Source: Rhizobium laguerreae (GTDB lineage: Bacteria; Pseudomonadota; Alphaproteobacteria; Rhizobiales; Rhizobiaceae). From it: a DNA stretch of 64,000 nucleotides. Below, piece by piece: positions 1 through 8,578 of the stretch. The notes beneath the pieces are model-generated. The model ran no database searches and had not been told where the DNA came from. It was given only the letters and a program-made list of their open reading frames with translations. The stretch is taken from NCBI RefSeq assembly GCF_002008165.1, contig NZ_MRDM01000029.1, forward strand, positions 124,001 through 188,000, written 5' to 3'. Both the position numbers and the translations under genes were made by a program. How positions within the stretch are numbered: the stretch's first letter is position 1; every line of letters begins with the position of its first letter.

Positions 1-1
1 C

Positions 2-208
2 GCGCCGCGGCTGATGTTCGGCTGGCTCGATCCGGGCGTGCTTTTTGCCGGCCCGGAATTCTGGGAGGATACGGCGGTTGCCATCCCCTCCCCGCTTCAC
101 GGTCCGAAGGCCGATCTGGTGACCGGAAAGACAATCGAACCCGGGGGCAGCATTTCAATCGCCCCCCTGCTCGGGAGCCAGCCGGTCGGGCTGATCACGC
201 CGATCTGA
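2..208 (+). CDS. treY: Probable C-terminal end of malto-oligosyltrehalose synthase (partial)
   Basis: The frame enters from the left edge, so only the last 68 codons are present, ending at TGA 206-208. The tail reads APRL..., then EFWEDTAVAIP, DLVTGKTI and finally LLGSQPVGLI. This is the pattern expected at the end of TreY-type alpha-amylase-family enzymes, which convert the reducing end of maltodextrin to a trehalosyl unit. The catalytic domain lies outside the window, so the assignment rests on a short, weakly conserved region. The gene ends about 40 bases before the copper-responsive promoter of the next gene and is probably not co-transcribed with it. Confidence 0.5.
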   Translation, partial: APRLMFGWLDPGVLFAGPEFWEDTAVAIPSPLHGPKADLVTGKTIEPGGSISIAPLLGSQPVGLITPI

Positions 209-248
209 CGATCAGCCGTCGCAAAAATCAAATCCATGAAAATAGCGC

Positions 249-279
249 TTGACCTTCCAGTCACTGGAAGGTGGATAAG
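249..279 (+). promoter_or_regulatory. HmrR/CueR-type copper promoter and operator
   Basis: A -35-like TTGACC (249-254) overlaps a perfect inverted repeat with 9-bp arms ACCTTCCAG (252-260) and CTGGAAGGT (264-272) separated by TCA. A -10-like GATAAG lies about 19 bp after the -35. An overlong spacer occupied by a dyad is the signature of promoters activated by MerR-family metal sensors, and the ACCTTCC...GGAAGGT core is the one used by CueR/HmrR. The copper exporter starts 37 bases downstream of it and its regulator follows. Confidence 0.8.
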
Positions 280-315
280 CCTATCCAACGGCCCTCCGGG
301 GCATAGGAGATAGTC

Positions 316-2835
316 ATGGATACTAAACACGACCACCATCACGGCCACGCCAATGGGGATAATCATTGCTGCTCCGGTCATGATCAGGAGAAGCATGCCG
401 AGACGGTGATCCGCGATCCTGTCTGCGGTATGACGGTCGACCCCCGGGTCGACAAGCCCTCGCTCGATTATGACGGCGGCACCTATCATTTCTGCTCCGA
501 AGGCTGCCGGACGAAGTTTGCGGCTGCGCCGCAGGATTACCTGAGCGCGAAGGACCCCGTCTGCGGCATGACCGTCGATCGCTCGACGGCGAAACACTAT
601 CTTAAAGCCGACGGCGAGAAGTTCTATTTCTGCTCGGCCGCCTGCCATGCGAAGTTCGAAGCCAACCCAGAAGCCTATCGCAACGGCAACCGCCCAGCGG
701 CACAGCCGGGGCCCAAGGGTACGCTTTATACCTGCCCGATGCATCCTGAAGTCGTCAGCGATCGGCCGGGCGATTGCCCGAAATGCGGCATGGCGCTGGA
801 GCCGATGGGCATTCCGCCTGAGGACGAAGGCCCGAACCCGGAACTCGTCGATTTCATCAGGCGGCTTTGGGTGAGCGCCATTCTTGCCATACCTTTGTTG
901 GCGCTCGGCATGGGGCCGATGCTCGGCCTGCCGCTCCGGGAAACGATCGGCGAGCCGCAGGCGACCATCATCGAACTCTTACTGGCAACGCCGGTGGTGC
1001 TCTGGGCGGCCCTGCCCTTCTTCCGCCGCGCAAAGGCGTCCCTCGTCAACCGCAGCCCGAATATGTGGACACTGATCGGGCTCGGCGTCGGCACCGCCTA
1101 TGTCTACAGCGTCGTCGCCACGCTCGCGCCCGGCATCTTCCCGATGAGCTTCCGAGGCCATGGCGATGCCGTACCGGTCTATTTCGAGGCGGCAGCCGTT
1201 ATCGTCGCGCTGGTCTTTGTCGGTCAGGTGCTGGAATTGAAAGCGCGTGAACGCACCGGCTCGGCAATCCGCGCTTTGCTCGATCTTGCGCCGAAGACGG
1301 CACGGCGCATCGATGCCGAGGGCAGCGAAAACGACGTGCCGGTGGACGATATCCAGCCTGGTGATCGCCTCCGCGTGCGCCCCGGCGAGCGGGTGCCGGT
1401 GGATGGCTCCGTCCTCGAAGGCCTGTCCACCGTCGATGAATCGATGATGTCGGGCGAACCGCTGCCCGTAGAGAAATCAAAGGGCGATAGCCTGACCGGC
1501 GGCACGATCAACAAGAACGGCAGCCTCGTCATGGCCGCCGAGAAGGTCGGCGCAGACACGGTGCTGTCGCGTATCGTCGACATGGTCGCCAAGGCGCAAC
1601 GCTCGCGGGCTCCGATCCAGGGTGCGGTCGACCGGGTCTCGGCCGTCTTCGTGCCGGCGGTGGTTGCCGCCGCCATCCTTGCCTTCATTGTCTGGGCCGC
1701 GATCGGCCCGGAGCCGAGCATGGCCAATGGGCTGCTTGCCGCCGTTGCCGTTCTCATCATCGCCTGCCCCTGTGCACTTGGCCTTGCAACGCCGATGTCG
1801 ATCATGATCGCGACCGGGCGCGGCGCGCAGGAAGGCGTGCTGATCAAGGACGCCGAAGCGCTGGAGCGTTTTTCCAAGGTCGACACGCTGATCGTCGACA
1901 AGACCGGCACGCTGACTGAAGGCAAGCCGAAGCTTACCGATATCGTCGCCTTCGGCGGGGTTAGCGAAAACAGGCTGCTGTCGCTGGCGGCAAGCCTGGA
2001 GCGCGGCTCCGAACATCCGCTGGCCGAAGCGATCGTTTCCGGTGCCGAGGAGCGTGGCGTCACCTTCGTCGAGGTCAGCGGCTTCGAGGCAAAGACCGGC
2101 AAGGGCGTTCAGGGCCTTGCCGACGGCACGTCGGTGGCGCTTGGCAATGCGGCGATGCTTACCGATCTCGGCATTGATCCGGCGGTACTCGCCGAGAAGA
2201 CCGAAGCCCTGCGAGGTGACGGCAAGACGGTGATGTTCGTGGTGTTCGACGGTGCGCTTGCCGGTCTTGTCGCCGTCGCCGACCGAATCAAGCCGACGAC
2301 AGCAGCCGCCATCAAGGCGCTGCACGACAGCGGGTTGAAGATCATCATGGCGACAGGCGACAACGAGCGGACGGCGCGTGCGGTGGCAAAAAGCCTCGGC
2401 ATCGACGAGGTGCGCGCCGACGTGCTTCCAGAAGGCAAGAAGGCGCTGATCGACGAGTTGCGTACCAAGGGCGCCATCATCGCCATGGCCGGTGACGGCG
2501 TCAACGACGCGCCGGCGCTTGCCGCCGCCGATGTCGGCATCGCCATGGGTACCGGCGCCGACGTCGCGATGGAAAGCGCCGGCATCACATTGGTAAAGGG
2601 CGATCTGAACGGCATCGTCAGGGCGCGGCGGCTGGCGGAGGCGACGATGCGAAACATCCGCCAGAACCTCGGCTTCGCCTTCGGCTACAACGCGCTCGGC
2701 GTACCGGTCGCGGCCGGCATGCTCTATCCGATCTTCGGGCTGCTGCTTTCGCCGATGATCGCCGCCGCGGCGATGAGCCTGTCGTCTGTTTCGGTCATTG
2801 CCAATGCGCTGAGACTGCGCTTTGCAAAACTATAG
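316..2835 (+). CDS. copA: Copper-exporting P1B-type ATPase with two YHS domains
   Basis: This 839-residue protein pumps monovalent copper out of the cytoplasm using ATP. The N terminus is His-rich (DHHHGH), followed by two YHS-type metal-binding domains that each begin DPVCGMTVD (about residues 35-80 and 80-125) and a heavy-metal-binding domain (YTCPMHPEV...CPKCGMALEP, about 138-165). The P-type ATPase core has the intramembrane CPC motif (IACPCALGLATP), the phosphorylation site DKTGT, the HP motif (SEHPLAEA) and the hinge GDGVND. The last helix has MSLSS, as in copper pumps. AGGAGA precedes the ATG. Rhizobia call this gene actP. Paired YHS modules in place of the usual CxxC ferredoxin-like domains are less common but known in this group. 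Confidence 0.93.
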   Translation: MDTKHDHHHGHANGDNHCCSGHDQEKHAETVIRDPVCGMTVDPRVDKPSLDYDGGTYHFCSEGCRTKFAAAPQDYLSAKDPVCGMTVDRSTAKHYLKADGEKFYFCSAACHAKFEANPEAYRNGNRPAAQPGPKGTLYTCPMHPEVVSDRPGDCPKCGMALEPMGIPPEDEGPNPELVDFIRRLWVSAILAIPLLALGMGPMLGLPLRETIGEPQATIIELLLATPVVLWAALPFFRRAKASLVNRSPNMWTLIGLGVGTAYVYSVVATLAPGIFPMSFRGHGDAVPVYFEAAAVIVALVFVGQVLELKARERTGSAIRALLDLAPKTARRIDAEGSENDVPVDDIQPGDRLRVRPGERVPVDGSVLEGLSTVDESMMSGEPLPVEKSKGDSLTGGTINKNGSLVMAAEKVGADTVLSRIVDMVAKAQRSRAPIQGAVDRVSAVFVPAVVAAAILAFIVWAAIGPEPSMANGLLAAVAVLIIACPCALGLATPMSIMIATGRGAQEGVLIKDAEALERFSKVDTLIVDKTGTLTEGKPKLTDIVAFGGVSENRLLSLAASLERGSEHPLAEAIVSGAEERGVTFVEVSGFEAKTGKGVQGLADGTSVALGNAAMLTDLGIDPAVLAEKTEALRGDGKTVMFVVFDGALAGLVAVADRIKPTTAAAIKALHDSGLKIIMATGDNERTARAVAKSLGIDEVRADVLPEGKKALIDELRTKGAIIAMAGDGVNDAPALAAADVGIAMGTGADVAMESAGITLVKGDLNGIVRARRLAEATMRNIRQNLGFAFGYNALGVPVAAGMLYPIFGLLLSPMIAAAAMSLSSVSVIANALRLRFAKL

Positions 2836-2844
2836 GAGATGACG

Positions 2845-3234
2845 ATGAATATCGGCGAAGCATCGGAACGATCCGGCCTGCCTTCCAAGACCATCCGCTA
2901 CTACGAGGATATCGGCCTCATCCGCCCCGAAAGGGGCGGAAACGGCTATCGCGACTATGCCGCGACCGACATCCACAAGCTGCGATTCCTGCAGCGCTCG
3001 CGCGGCCTCGGCTTTTCCGTCGAGGAATGCCGTCAGTTGCTGGCGCTCTACGAGGACAAGGACCGGGCGAGCGCCGACGTCAAGGATATCGCCGAGACCA
3101 AACTCGCCGAGATCGACCGCAAGATCCGCGAACTGACGGAACTGCGCCGCACGCTCGAGCATCTCGTGCATGCCTGCCACGGCAACGACCGGCCGGACTG
3201 TCCGATCCTCGAAGAGCTTTCGGACGGCAGCTGA
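2845..3234 (+). CDS. hmrR: MerR-family copper-responsive activator HmrR/CueR
   Basis: A 129-residue MerR-family activator that senses cytoplasmic Cu(I) and remodels the overlong-spacer promoter at 249-279. The N-terminal winged helix reads MNIGEASERSGL...TIRYYEDIGLI. A long dimerisation helix follows, and the C-terminal metal loop HACHGNDRPDCPI supplies the two cysteines typical of copper sensors. ATG 2845 is preferred over ATG 2839 because AGGAG (2834-2838) is then 6 bases away rather than adjacent. That ribosome site overlaps the copA stop codon, so the two genes are one transcription unit. Confidence 0.92.
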   Translation: MNIGEASERSGLPSKTIRYYEDIGLIRPERGGNGYRDYAATDIHKLRFLQRSRGLGFSVEECRQLLALYEDKDRASADVKDIAETKLAEIDRKIRELTELRRTLEHLVHACHGNDRPDCPILEELSDGS

Positions 3235-3274
3235 AATTCCGGCAGAGCAGGCGTCGCGTTTCAGATGATCTGCA

Positions 3275-3583
3275 TCAGGAAAGCTGGGGAATGTTCTGGT
3301 TTGCCGCCTGCGAGGATTGAGGCTGCTCGTCAGGTCCCTCGCCTTCGCCGTCGTCCAGTACGCCGTCATCCAGCCGATGCTTGATCGCGAGCGCGTAGAT
3401 CACGTCGAGAATATTGCGGTCCTTCAGGTGAGAATCGGTCAGGGCGAGAAGCGAGGCCCGAACGATCTTCCTGCTGGTGGCCTTCGGACAACGCGCCTTG
3501 ACGAAATCGTAGAGCGCCTGATCGGTCAGCCCTTCCATGGCGCCGTCCACGAGAGCTTCGTAGACCCGCTTCTTTTCCTTCAT
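3275..3583 (-). CDS. Conserved hypothetical protein
   Basis: I do not recognise this 102-residue protein. It starts MKEKKRVYEALVDGAM, is helical and charged in the first 75 residues (ALYDFVKARCPKATSRKIVRAS...), and ends in a low-complexity acidic and Gln/Asn-rich tail. The start at 3583 is chosen because GGAGGGG lies 10 bases upstream; a start 11 codons earlier would bury that ribosome site inside the gene. It has no signal peptide or membrane segment. It is convergent with hmrR and divergent from the sigma factor gene. Confidence 0.7.
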   Translation of the reverse strand: MKEKKRVYEALVDGAMEGLTDQALYDFVKARCPKATSRKIVRASLLALTDSHLKDRNILDVIYALAIKHRLDDGVLDDGEGEGPDEQPQSSQAANQNIPQLS

Positions 3584-3733
3584 TCTTTCAGTTCCCCTCC
3601 AAATCAGCGGCGCCATGATCTGTCATGTAATTGTCATAAACAATCGCGGATTAAGGCGCCCGTCCGCTGGAGAGGGGATATTTGAGATGATCCGGCGACG
3701 GTTTGGGCCCGGCATGATTTTTTTACGCCCGCT

Positions 3734-3762
3734 GGGAATAATATCCGCCGGATTTTCGTATA
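3734..3762 (+). promoter_or_regulatory. Candidate ECF sigma autoregulatory promoter
   Basis: GGGAATAA at 3734-3741 and CGTATA at 3757-3762 fit the GGAAT-N16/17-CGT form used by many extracytoplasmic-function sigma factors. The element ends only 7 bases before the sigma factor ATG at 3770, so transcription would begin at or next to the start codon. No Shine-Dalgarno sequence is visible there. The inference is autoregulation with a leaderless or nearly leaderless message. Confidence 0.5.
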
Positions 3763-3769
3763 CTCAATC

Positions 3770-4309
3770 ATGGAACGCAAAGATCGCCCCTTTGATGTCA
3801 TCGGACAGCTTGCAGCGCTGCGGCGCTACGCCCGCTCGCTGGTGCGCAATTCGGACGAGGCGGAGGACCTGGTGCATGACGCGCTGGTGCGCGCCTTCGA
3901 GAAGCGGAAAAGCTTCCGCAGCGGCGGCAACCTGCGCACCTGGCTGCTCTCCATCCTGCACAATGCCCATATCGATCGTCTTCGTCAGAACCGGTCGTTG
4001 ACGCGCCGCCACGACGAGGCGGCTGTCGAAGCCGAGCAGTCGCTGCCGGCCGGCCAGGAGCATACCGTGCGCCTTCAGCAGGTGCGCGACGCCTTCTTCG
4101 ATCTGCCGGAGGAACAGCGCGAGGCGCTGCAGCTCGTCGCGATCGAAGACCTTTCCTACCAGGAGGCCGCCGAGGCGCTTGGCATTCCCGTGGGTACGCT
4201 GATGTCGCGCATCTCTCGCGCCCGCGCTCAACTGCGCGAATTCGAGGAGAAGACGCCGCGGGTTTCACATCTGCGAATAATCGGAGGGAACGGCAATGAA
4301 GGCAGTTGA
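3770..4309 (+). CDS. ECF-type RNA polymerase sigma factor
   Basis: A 179-residue sigma-70 family factor with only regions 2 and 4, as in ECF sigma factors. Region 2 spans about residues 12-75 (RRYARSLVRNSDEAEDLVHDALVRAFEK...LRTWLLSILHN). Region 4 lies at about 105-160, with the helix-turn-helix YQEAAEALGIPVGTLMSRISRAR. It overlaps the anti-sigma gene by 14 bases, which indicates translational coupling. No ribosome site is seen upstream of ATG 3770. The related promoter-like element just upstream suggests it drives its own operon. The inducing signal is unknown. Confidence 0.88.
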   Translation: MERKDRPFDVIGQLAALRRYARSLVRNSDEAEDLVHDALVRAFEKRKSFRSGGNLRTWLLSILHNAHIDRLRQNRSLTRRHDEAAVEAEQSLPAGQEHTVRLQQVRDAFFDLPEEQREALQLVAIEDLSYQEAAEALGIPVGTLMSRISRARAQLREFEEKTPRVSHLRIIGGNGNEGS

Positions 4310-5063
4310 TCCGATCATCGATGCCGATCTCGACGCCTATGTGGATGGCGAGCTCGATGTCGCCCGTCGCATCCAGGTGGAATCCTATCTTTCCGAGAAT
4401 CCGGCGATTGCCGCCAAGGTCATGGCCGACCTCAGCATGAAGGGCGAACTGCGTCTGGCGCTTGCCGGCGAAAGTGCCTTCGGCCGGCCCGAGACTCGCG
4501 ATGCCGCCCGCCGGCTGGAACGTGGCCTTTCCTATGGCCGCATCTTCCATTCCTTGCAGCGCGTCGCCGCCGTCGGCATTCTGATCGCCGCCGGCTGGGT
4601 GGCGCACAATTCCTTCGGCGCCTTCTCGGCGACCGAGGTGGTGGCATCGGTTCCGGCACCCGCCTATGTCGAGGATGCCGTCCGCGCCTACCAGACCGCG
4701 GCGCTGCGCCAATCGATGCCTCCGCAGACGCCGGCCACCTATAGCCCCGACGATATTCGCGCCGCCACGGCGATCGTGATGCCCGAACTGCCCAGGGATT
4801 GGAAGGTCGCCGACGTGCAGATCTTCCCGTCCGAATTCGGCCCCAGCGTCGAGATGGCGATCGAACAACCGGATGGAAAGCAACTGTCGCTTTTCGCCGT
4901 CCGTCCGGGCGCCTTCGAGGTCAAGCCGGTCAGTCATCTCACGCTGGAAAAAGCAGAAGCCGCCTATTGGCAGATCGGCGAGGTCGCTTATGCGCTGATC
5001 GCCGACGATAGCGGTCTCAATCTCGACCAGGCGGCCGAACGGCTCGCCCGCTCGCTCTATTAA
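4296..5063 (+). CDS. Membrane anti-sigma factor
   Basis: A 255-residue protein with the layout of an ECF anti-sigma factor. The N-terminal cytoplasmic segment (DADLDAYVDGELDVARRIQVESYL) would bind the sigma factor, a single transmembrane helix lies near residues 86-103 (VAAVGILIAAGWVAHNSF), and about 150 residues are periplasmic. The N-terminal segment lacks the His/Cys zinc ligands of the ZAS class. It overlaps the sigma gene and is followed after 20 bases by the Bax-inhibitor-like gene. The likely role is to hold the sigma factor at the membrane until an envelope signal arrives. Confidence 0.82.
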   Translation: MKAVDPIIDADLDAYVDGELDVARRIQVESYLSENPAIAAKVMADLSMKGELRLALAGESAFGRPETRDAARRLERGLSYGRIFHSLQRVAAVGILIAAGWVAHNSFGAFSATEVVASVPAPAYVEDAVRAYQTAALRQSMPPQTPATYSPDDIRAATAIVMPELPRDWKVADVQIFPSEFGPSVEMAIEQPDGKQLSLFAVRPGAFEVKPVSHLTLEKAEAAYWQIGEVAYALIADDSGLNLDQAAERLARSLY

Positions 5064-5083
5064 TTCAAACCGAGGAGATCAGC

Positions 5084-5794
5084 ATGAACCCGATCAATTC
5101 CCGCTACGGCGCCGTCGCCGGCTCCCAAGCCCTCTTCGACGAGGGCCTGCGCCAGCACATGCTGCGCGTCTACAACTATATGGCTCTCGGCCTCGTCATC
5201 ACGGGCCTGGTGGCCTTTGTCGTCGGCTCGACGCCGGCACTTTACGTCCCGATCTTCGGCTCGCCGCTGAAGTGGGTGGTGATGCTTGCCCCGCTCGCTT
5301 TCGTCTTCTTCTTCTCGTTCAAGATCCAGACGATGTCGGCCGGCACCGCCCAGATCACCTTCTGGGCCTTCTGCGCCGTGATGGGCCTGTCGCTCGCTTC
5401 CGTCTTCCTGGTCTTCACCGGGGCGAGCATCGCGCGGACCTTCTTCATCACCGCGACGATGTTCGGCGCCACCAGCCTCTACGGCTATGCGACGAAGCGT
5501 GACCTCTCGCGCATGGGCTCGTTCCTGATGATGGGCCTCTTCGGCGTCATCATCGCCGCTGTCGTCAACATCTTCCTGGGTTCGAGCGCCCTGCAATTTG
5601 CGATCTCGGTGATCGGCATTGTCGTCTTCGTCGGCCTCACCGCCTATGACACGCAGAACATCAAGGAACAGTATTCGGAAAACTACGATCAGGAATCGAA
5701 CCAGAAGCTCGCCGTCTTCGGTGCGCTCTCGCTCTACCTGAACTTCGTCAACATCTTCCAGCTTCTGCTCAACTTCACGGGCGAGCGGGAATAG
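5084..5794 (+). CDS. Bax inhibitor-1/YccA family membrane protein
   Basis: A 236-residue inner-membrane protein with about seven transmembrane helices, ending in the conserved C-terminal stretch TAYDTQNIKEQY...ALSLYLNFVNIFQLLL. Eukaryotic members modulate ER calcium leak, and bacterial members (YccA, YbhL) are linked to protein quality control at FtsH and to calcium leak. It follows the anti-sigma gene by 20 bases with a GAGGAGATCAGC ribosome site and ends before a strong terminator, so it is probably the third gene of the sigma operon and perhaps a membrane-stress output. Confidence 0.88.
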   Translation: MNPINSRYGAVAGSQALFDEGLRQHMLRVYNYMALGLVITGLVAFVVGSTPALYVPIFGSPLKWVVMLAPLAFVFFFSFKIQTMSAGTAQITFWAFCAVMGLSLASVFLVFTGASIARTFFITATMFGATSLYGYATKRDLSRMGSFLMMGLFGVIIAAVVNIFLGSSALQFAISVIGIVVFVGLTAYDTQNIKEQYSENYDQESNQKLAVFGALSLYLNFVNIFQLLLNFTGERE

Positions 5795-5883
5795 GGACTG
5801 CGCTTCTGGGGGCAAAGGAAGCGCAAGAGCGCCTGGTCTGCAGTCTGTGACAGGATGGCGGACTGGGTGCTCACCCAAAGGAA

Positions 5884-5914
5884 ACGGCCGGGCCAACGCC
5901 CGGCCGTTTTCGTT
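5884..5914 (+). terminator. Rho-independent terminator of the sigma operon
   Basis: Perfect 10-bp stem ACGGCCGGGC (5884-5893) and GCCCGGCCGT (5898-5907) with a CAAC loop, followed by TTTCGTTTT. It lies about 90 bases after the Bax-inhibitor-like gene. Flanking A and T bases lengthen the stem, so it may also serve the minus-strand gene that ends at 5991. Confidence 0.85.
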
Positions 5915-5936
5915 TTCAAAGCCCCTCGTGTCAAAT

Positions 5937-5990
5937 CGGAATCATGCGACGCGCTTCCAAAAACCGCTGCCCACTTTTTGGCGACATGGA
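5937..5990. repeat. RIME-like intergenic palindrome
   Basis: An imperfect inverted repeat centred on CCAAAAA (5957-5963) and TTTTTGG (5975-5981), flanked by ATCATGCG and CGACATGGAT. The same layout, CCGAAAA...TTTTCGG with CATGATG flanks, recurs at 45734-45783. It resembles the short mosaic palindromes scattered between rhizobial genes. Identity with a named RIME class was not verified. Confidence 0.45.
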
Positions 5991-7124
5991 TTAGATGATG
6001 CCCCAGGCGCGATAGCGGCCGCGGCCGGTGATTTCACGAATGCCGATGTCGTTGACGAGGTTTAGCGCACCGCGCGGCGTGATGCGCAGATGACGGGCAA
6101 TCATCGCCGCCGAGACCATCGGCCGCGACAGGATGAAATCGGCAAGTTCCGGCAGACTGCTGTTCGAACGGCGGCCGCGAAAGCGCAGCTCCATCTGCGT
6201 GCGCGCCAAGGTCAAACGGTCGATTTCCTTGAGGCCGGCCACAGCACCCAGATGCATCGCCTCTAGAAAGGCTTGCAGCCGCGTGACGCGATCGCGTGCC
6301 CGACGACGCTCATGGCGCACCAGCTTCAGCCCGCCGTAAAAAGAAAAGAGATGCGAGGCGACCTTGCCGCGGGCGCGCAGATGGCTTGCGACCAGAAGAC
6401 CGCCGAGCCAGTGCTGACGCCGCAACGGCTCGATCCTTTCCCAGGCTTCGAAGAGGATGATGGCGCCGAGAACCGGCGGCAAGGTGTCGGCCAATGGCTG
6501 GACGCTTCGCCACTCCGCAAGCCGCTGTTCCTCGTCCCACTCTTCGTCACCGAGTAAACCGAGAGGGTCTTCGTTGCGTCTTGCCGGAGTAACGGCCGCC
6601 GCCTCGCTTGCCGGCGTTTTCCCGGTATGGATATCGAGCAGCTTCTGCGAGCGGGCAAGAAGCGCATCGATCTCCGCCATTTCCGCAGCGAGCGGCCCGG
6701 CCTCATCCTCGCCCTCTTCGTCGGTCTCGGCCGGAACTGCGGGGCTCTTTGCTTCCTGCGCCTTCCCCTCCCCTTCCCCGCCCGTCGCAGTCAGCGTCGC
6801 AAGGCCCGAGACGCCGAGTGCCCAGGAAGGTTCGCCGGTCCAGATACGCCGACGTGCCCGGAGCACGGAATGGGCGATCGTCAGTTCGTGGGTGGGAGCG
6901 CGGCTATCCATATGCGCATCATGCAAAACGAGATCCTCGACATGCACGAGTTCGCCGGCCACCCAGAGCGCGCCGGCGGCATCGAAGAAATGGCTGCGCT
7001 CGGCAAATCCCTCGCCGACCGGCGATCGCAACACCCGCTCGTCCAGCCGCGCCACCGCATCCTCCGCCGCGGCAAGGGCTGGAAGCAGGGTTTGAAGCAT
7101 CGTGCCTTCGATATCGTAGCGCAT
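5991..7124 (-). CDS. RHE_PE00001-family protein (repC-linked, putative DNA-binding)
   Basis: A 377-residue protein of the family commonly found beside repC on rhizobial repABC plasmids, annotated as RHE_PE00001 family or DUF1612/helix-turn-helix. The N-terminal part (about 1-130) is Ala-rich and helical. The middle has an acidic linker rich in Glu (about 135-195), and the C terminus (about 320-377) has a winged-helix-like stretch (LADFILSRPMVSAAMIARHLRITPRGALNLVNDIGIREITGR). It is transcribed in the same direction as repABC, 180 bases downstream of repC. The function is not established; a regulatory or partition-linked role is inference. The ribosome site before ATG 7124 is weak. Confidence 0.75.
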   Translation of the reverse strand: MRYDIEGTMLQTLLPALAAAEDAVARLDERVLRSPVGEGFAERSHFFDAAGALWVAGELVHVEDLVLHDAHMDSRAPTHELTIAHSVLRARRRIWTGEPSWALGVSGLATLTATGGEGEGKAQEAKSPAVPAETDEEGEDEAGPLAAEMAEIDALLARSQKLLDIHTGKTPASEAAAVTPARRNEDPLGLLGDEEWDEEQRLAEWRSVQPLADTLPPVLGAIILFEAWERIEPLRRQHWLGGLLVASHLRARGKVASHLFSFYGGLKLVRHERRRARDRVTRLQAFLEAMHLGAVAGLKEIDRLTLARTQMELRFRGRRSNSSLPELADFILSRPMVSAAMIARHLRITPRGALNLVNDIGIREITGRGRYRAWGII

Positions 7125-7304
7125 TGTTAAGCTTTACGGTTTTTCACAAATGGAAGCAAAACGCGTGTTTCCTTCCGCCATGTATGACATGGTTAACAGC
7201 GTATTTCAACAAAACTGGGGAAATGGAAGCCGATAACCTGTCTAATCGACCGGCCGCATATGCTTCTAGCCGTCGCAGCTGGCGCGAAGCTTTTTCATAG
7301 CCAT

Positions 7305-8519
7305 TCATCCGGTTTTCCTCGCCGTCGGACCATTTGCCCGCATCAGCGCCATCAGCATCGGTCCGAGCGAGAATTCGCCGCGCTCCGCCCGCCGCGTCAG
7401 GTCACGCAGGTAGCCGCCGGCCGAGTTGATATGTCCGCCCCTTTCCAGGATGCAGGCGATTACCGTGGCGGCTTTTTCCGGCCCCATGACATCGCAGGCT
7501 AGCTGATAGGCGCTGGGGCTGACGCCAAGAGTGGAACGGACGATGACGGCCGCGGCCATCAGATCGCGCCAGCTGCCAATGCCGCCGCCCGGTCCGTAAG
7601 CGATGATCTCGGGGCAGGCCTGCAGCACCATGGCAAGGGGGAAGGATTTCGGCGGCTCCCGCCAATGCCGCGGTTCTTCCTCCGGCTTTGCGCCCTGCTT
7701 CGATTCGAAGCCTGGTTCAAGTTCAGATATAGGGTGTGGGTTTGAACTCTGTATGTGCCGACCGTTTTGGTTATCATTGGCGTCTGTTTTTTCTGTTTTC
7801 GACTTCGATTCCAGCGTCTTGACGAGCAATTCCCGGAAGGCTTCGAGATCCGCCAGCAAGCTTTCCATCTCGGCGGCCGACGGGCGGCGCGGCAGGCTTG
7901 CGGAAAGCAGATTGAAATGCTTCTGCATCTCGATCCATTCGCCGGCAACTTCCTCTTCCAGCGCGATCTCGATGAGCTTGGTGATATCACGCCGGCAAAG
8001 TGTCAGGCGCTCCCTCAGGCGCTTCCATTCGAGCTTGGCGGCCATCACTTGAGCCGCCTGCGCCTCGATCTCGCGAGCGCGCACTAGGAGCGGCGCCAGA
8101 CTGAAGCCAAAGGCCTCTCCAAGTCCGCCCTCGCCGTTGCGGCGGGCAAAACGTTTCCCGTTCGGGCTATCCCGGCGGATGATCAGGCCGGCTTCCACCA
8201 GCATCGCCAGGTTCCGCCGCAACGTCGTGCCGGCCATGCCATGCGTGCGCAACGATAGCTGCTCATTCGAGGGAAAGACGACGAAACCGTTGGCCTCGGC
8301 AATCTCGTTCTTCGGATAGAAGGTCAACAGCGCGTTGAGAACAGCCAGGGCACGGTCGGATACGCCGACCACGTCCTTTGCTTCGCAGAGCGCGCGAAAT
8401 ATCTTCCACTTGTCGACCGATGCGTCCGGATCGACCTTGCTGGCGCTTTCCTGGCGTGCCAGCATGCCAAGCGTCATCGATCGCCGCCCAAAGGGCGTCG
8501 ATACATATTGAGGCTCCAT
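7305..8519 (-). CDS. repC: RepC replication initiator
   Basis: A 404-residue RepC, the protein that initiates replication of repABC plasmids. The signature STPFGRRSMTLGML is near the N terminus. It is followed by the winged-helix DNA-binding region (about 35-150: WKIFRALCEAKDVVGVSDRALAVLNALLTFYP, TTLRRNLAMLVEAGLI) and the GEAFGFSLAPLL block. A variable linker follows at about 245-290, then a conserved C-terminal domain (SWRDLMAAAVIVRSTLGVSPSAYQLA). ATG 8519 is preferred over GTG 8528 because AAGGTGAGG sits just upstream and the product then begins like other RepC proteins. Its synthesis should be limited by the antisense RNA encoded between repB and repC. Confidence 0.92.
   Translation of the reverse strand: MEPQYVSTPFGRRSMTLGMLARQESASKVDPDASVDKWKIFRALCEAKDVVGVSDRALAVLNALLTFYPKNEIAEANGFVVFPSNEQLSLRTHGMAGTTLRRNLAMLVEAGLIIRRDSPNGKRFARRNGEGGLGEAFGFSLAPLLVRAREIEAQAAQVMAAKLEWKRLRERLTLCRRDITKLIEIALEEEVAGEWIEMQKHFNLLSASLPRRPSAAEMESLLADLEAFRELLVKTLESKSKTEKTDANDNQNGRHIQSSNPHPISELEPGFESKQGAKPEEEPRHWREPPKSFPLAMVLQACPEIIAYGPGGGIGSWRDLMAAAVIVRSTLGVSPSAYQLACDVMGPEKAATVIACILERGGHINSAGGYLRDLTRRAERGEFSLGPMLMALMRANGPTARKTG
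7711..7812 (-). other. Candidate oriV: AT-rich segment inside repC
   Basis: Within the GC-rich repC gene this stretch is markedly richer in A and T (for example GTTCAGATATAGGG and GTCTGTTTTTTCTGTTTTCG). Origins of repABC replicons are known to lie in an AT-rich part of repC, at about the coding linker seen here. The placement is by analogy; no iterons are visible. Confidence 0.35.
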
Positions 8520-8578
8520 GTCCCTCACCTTTTCTCAAGGCAAAAGAAAGCTACCACCCAAAAGGATGCCGAAGACGC

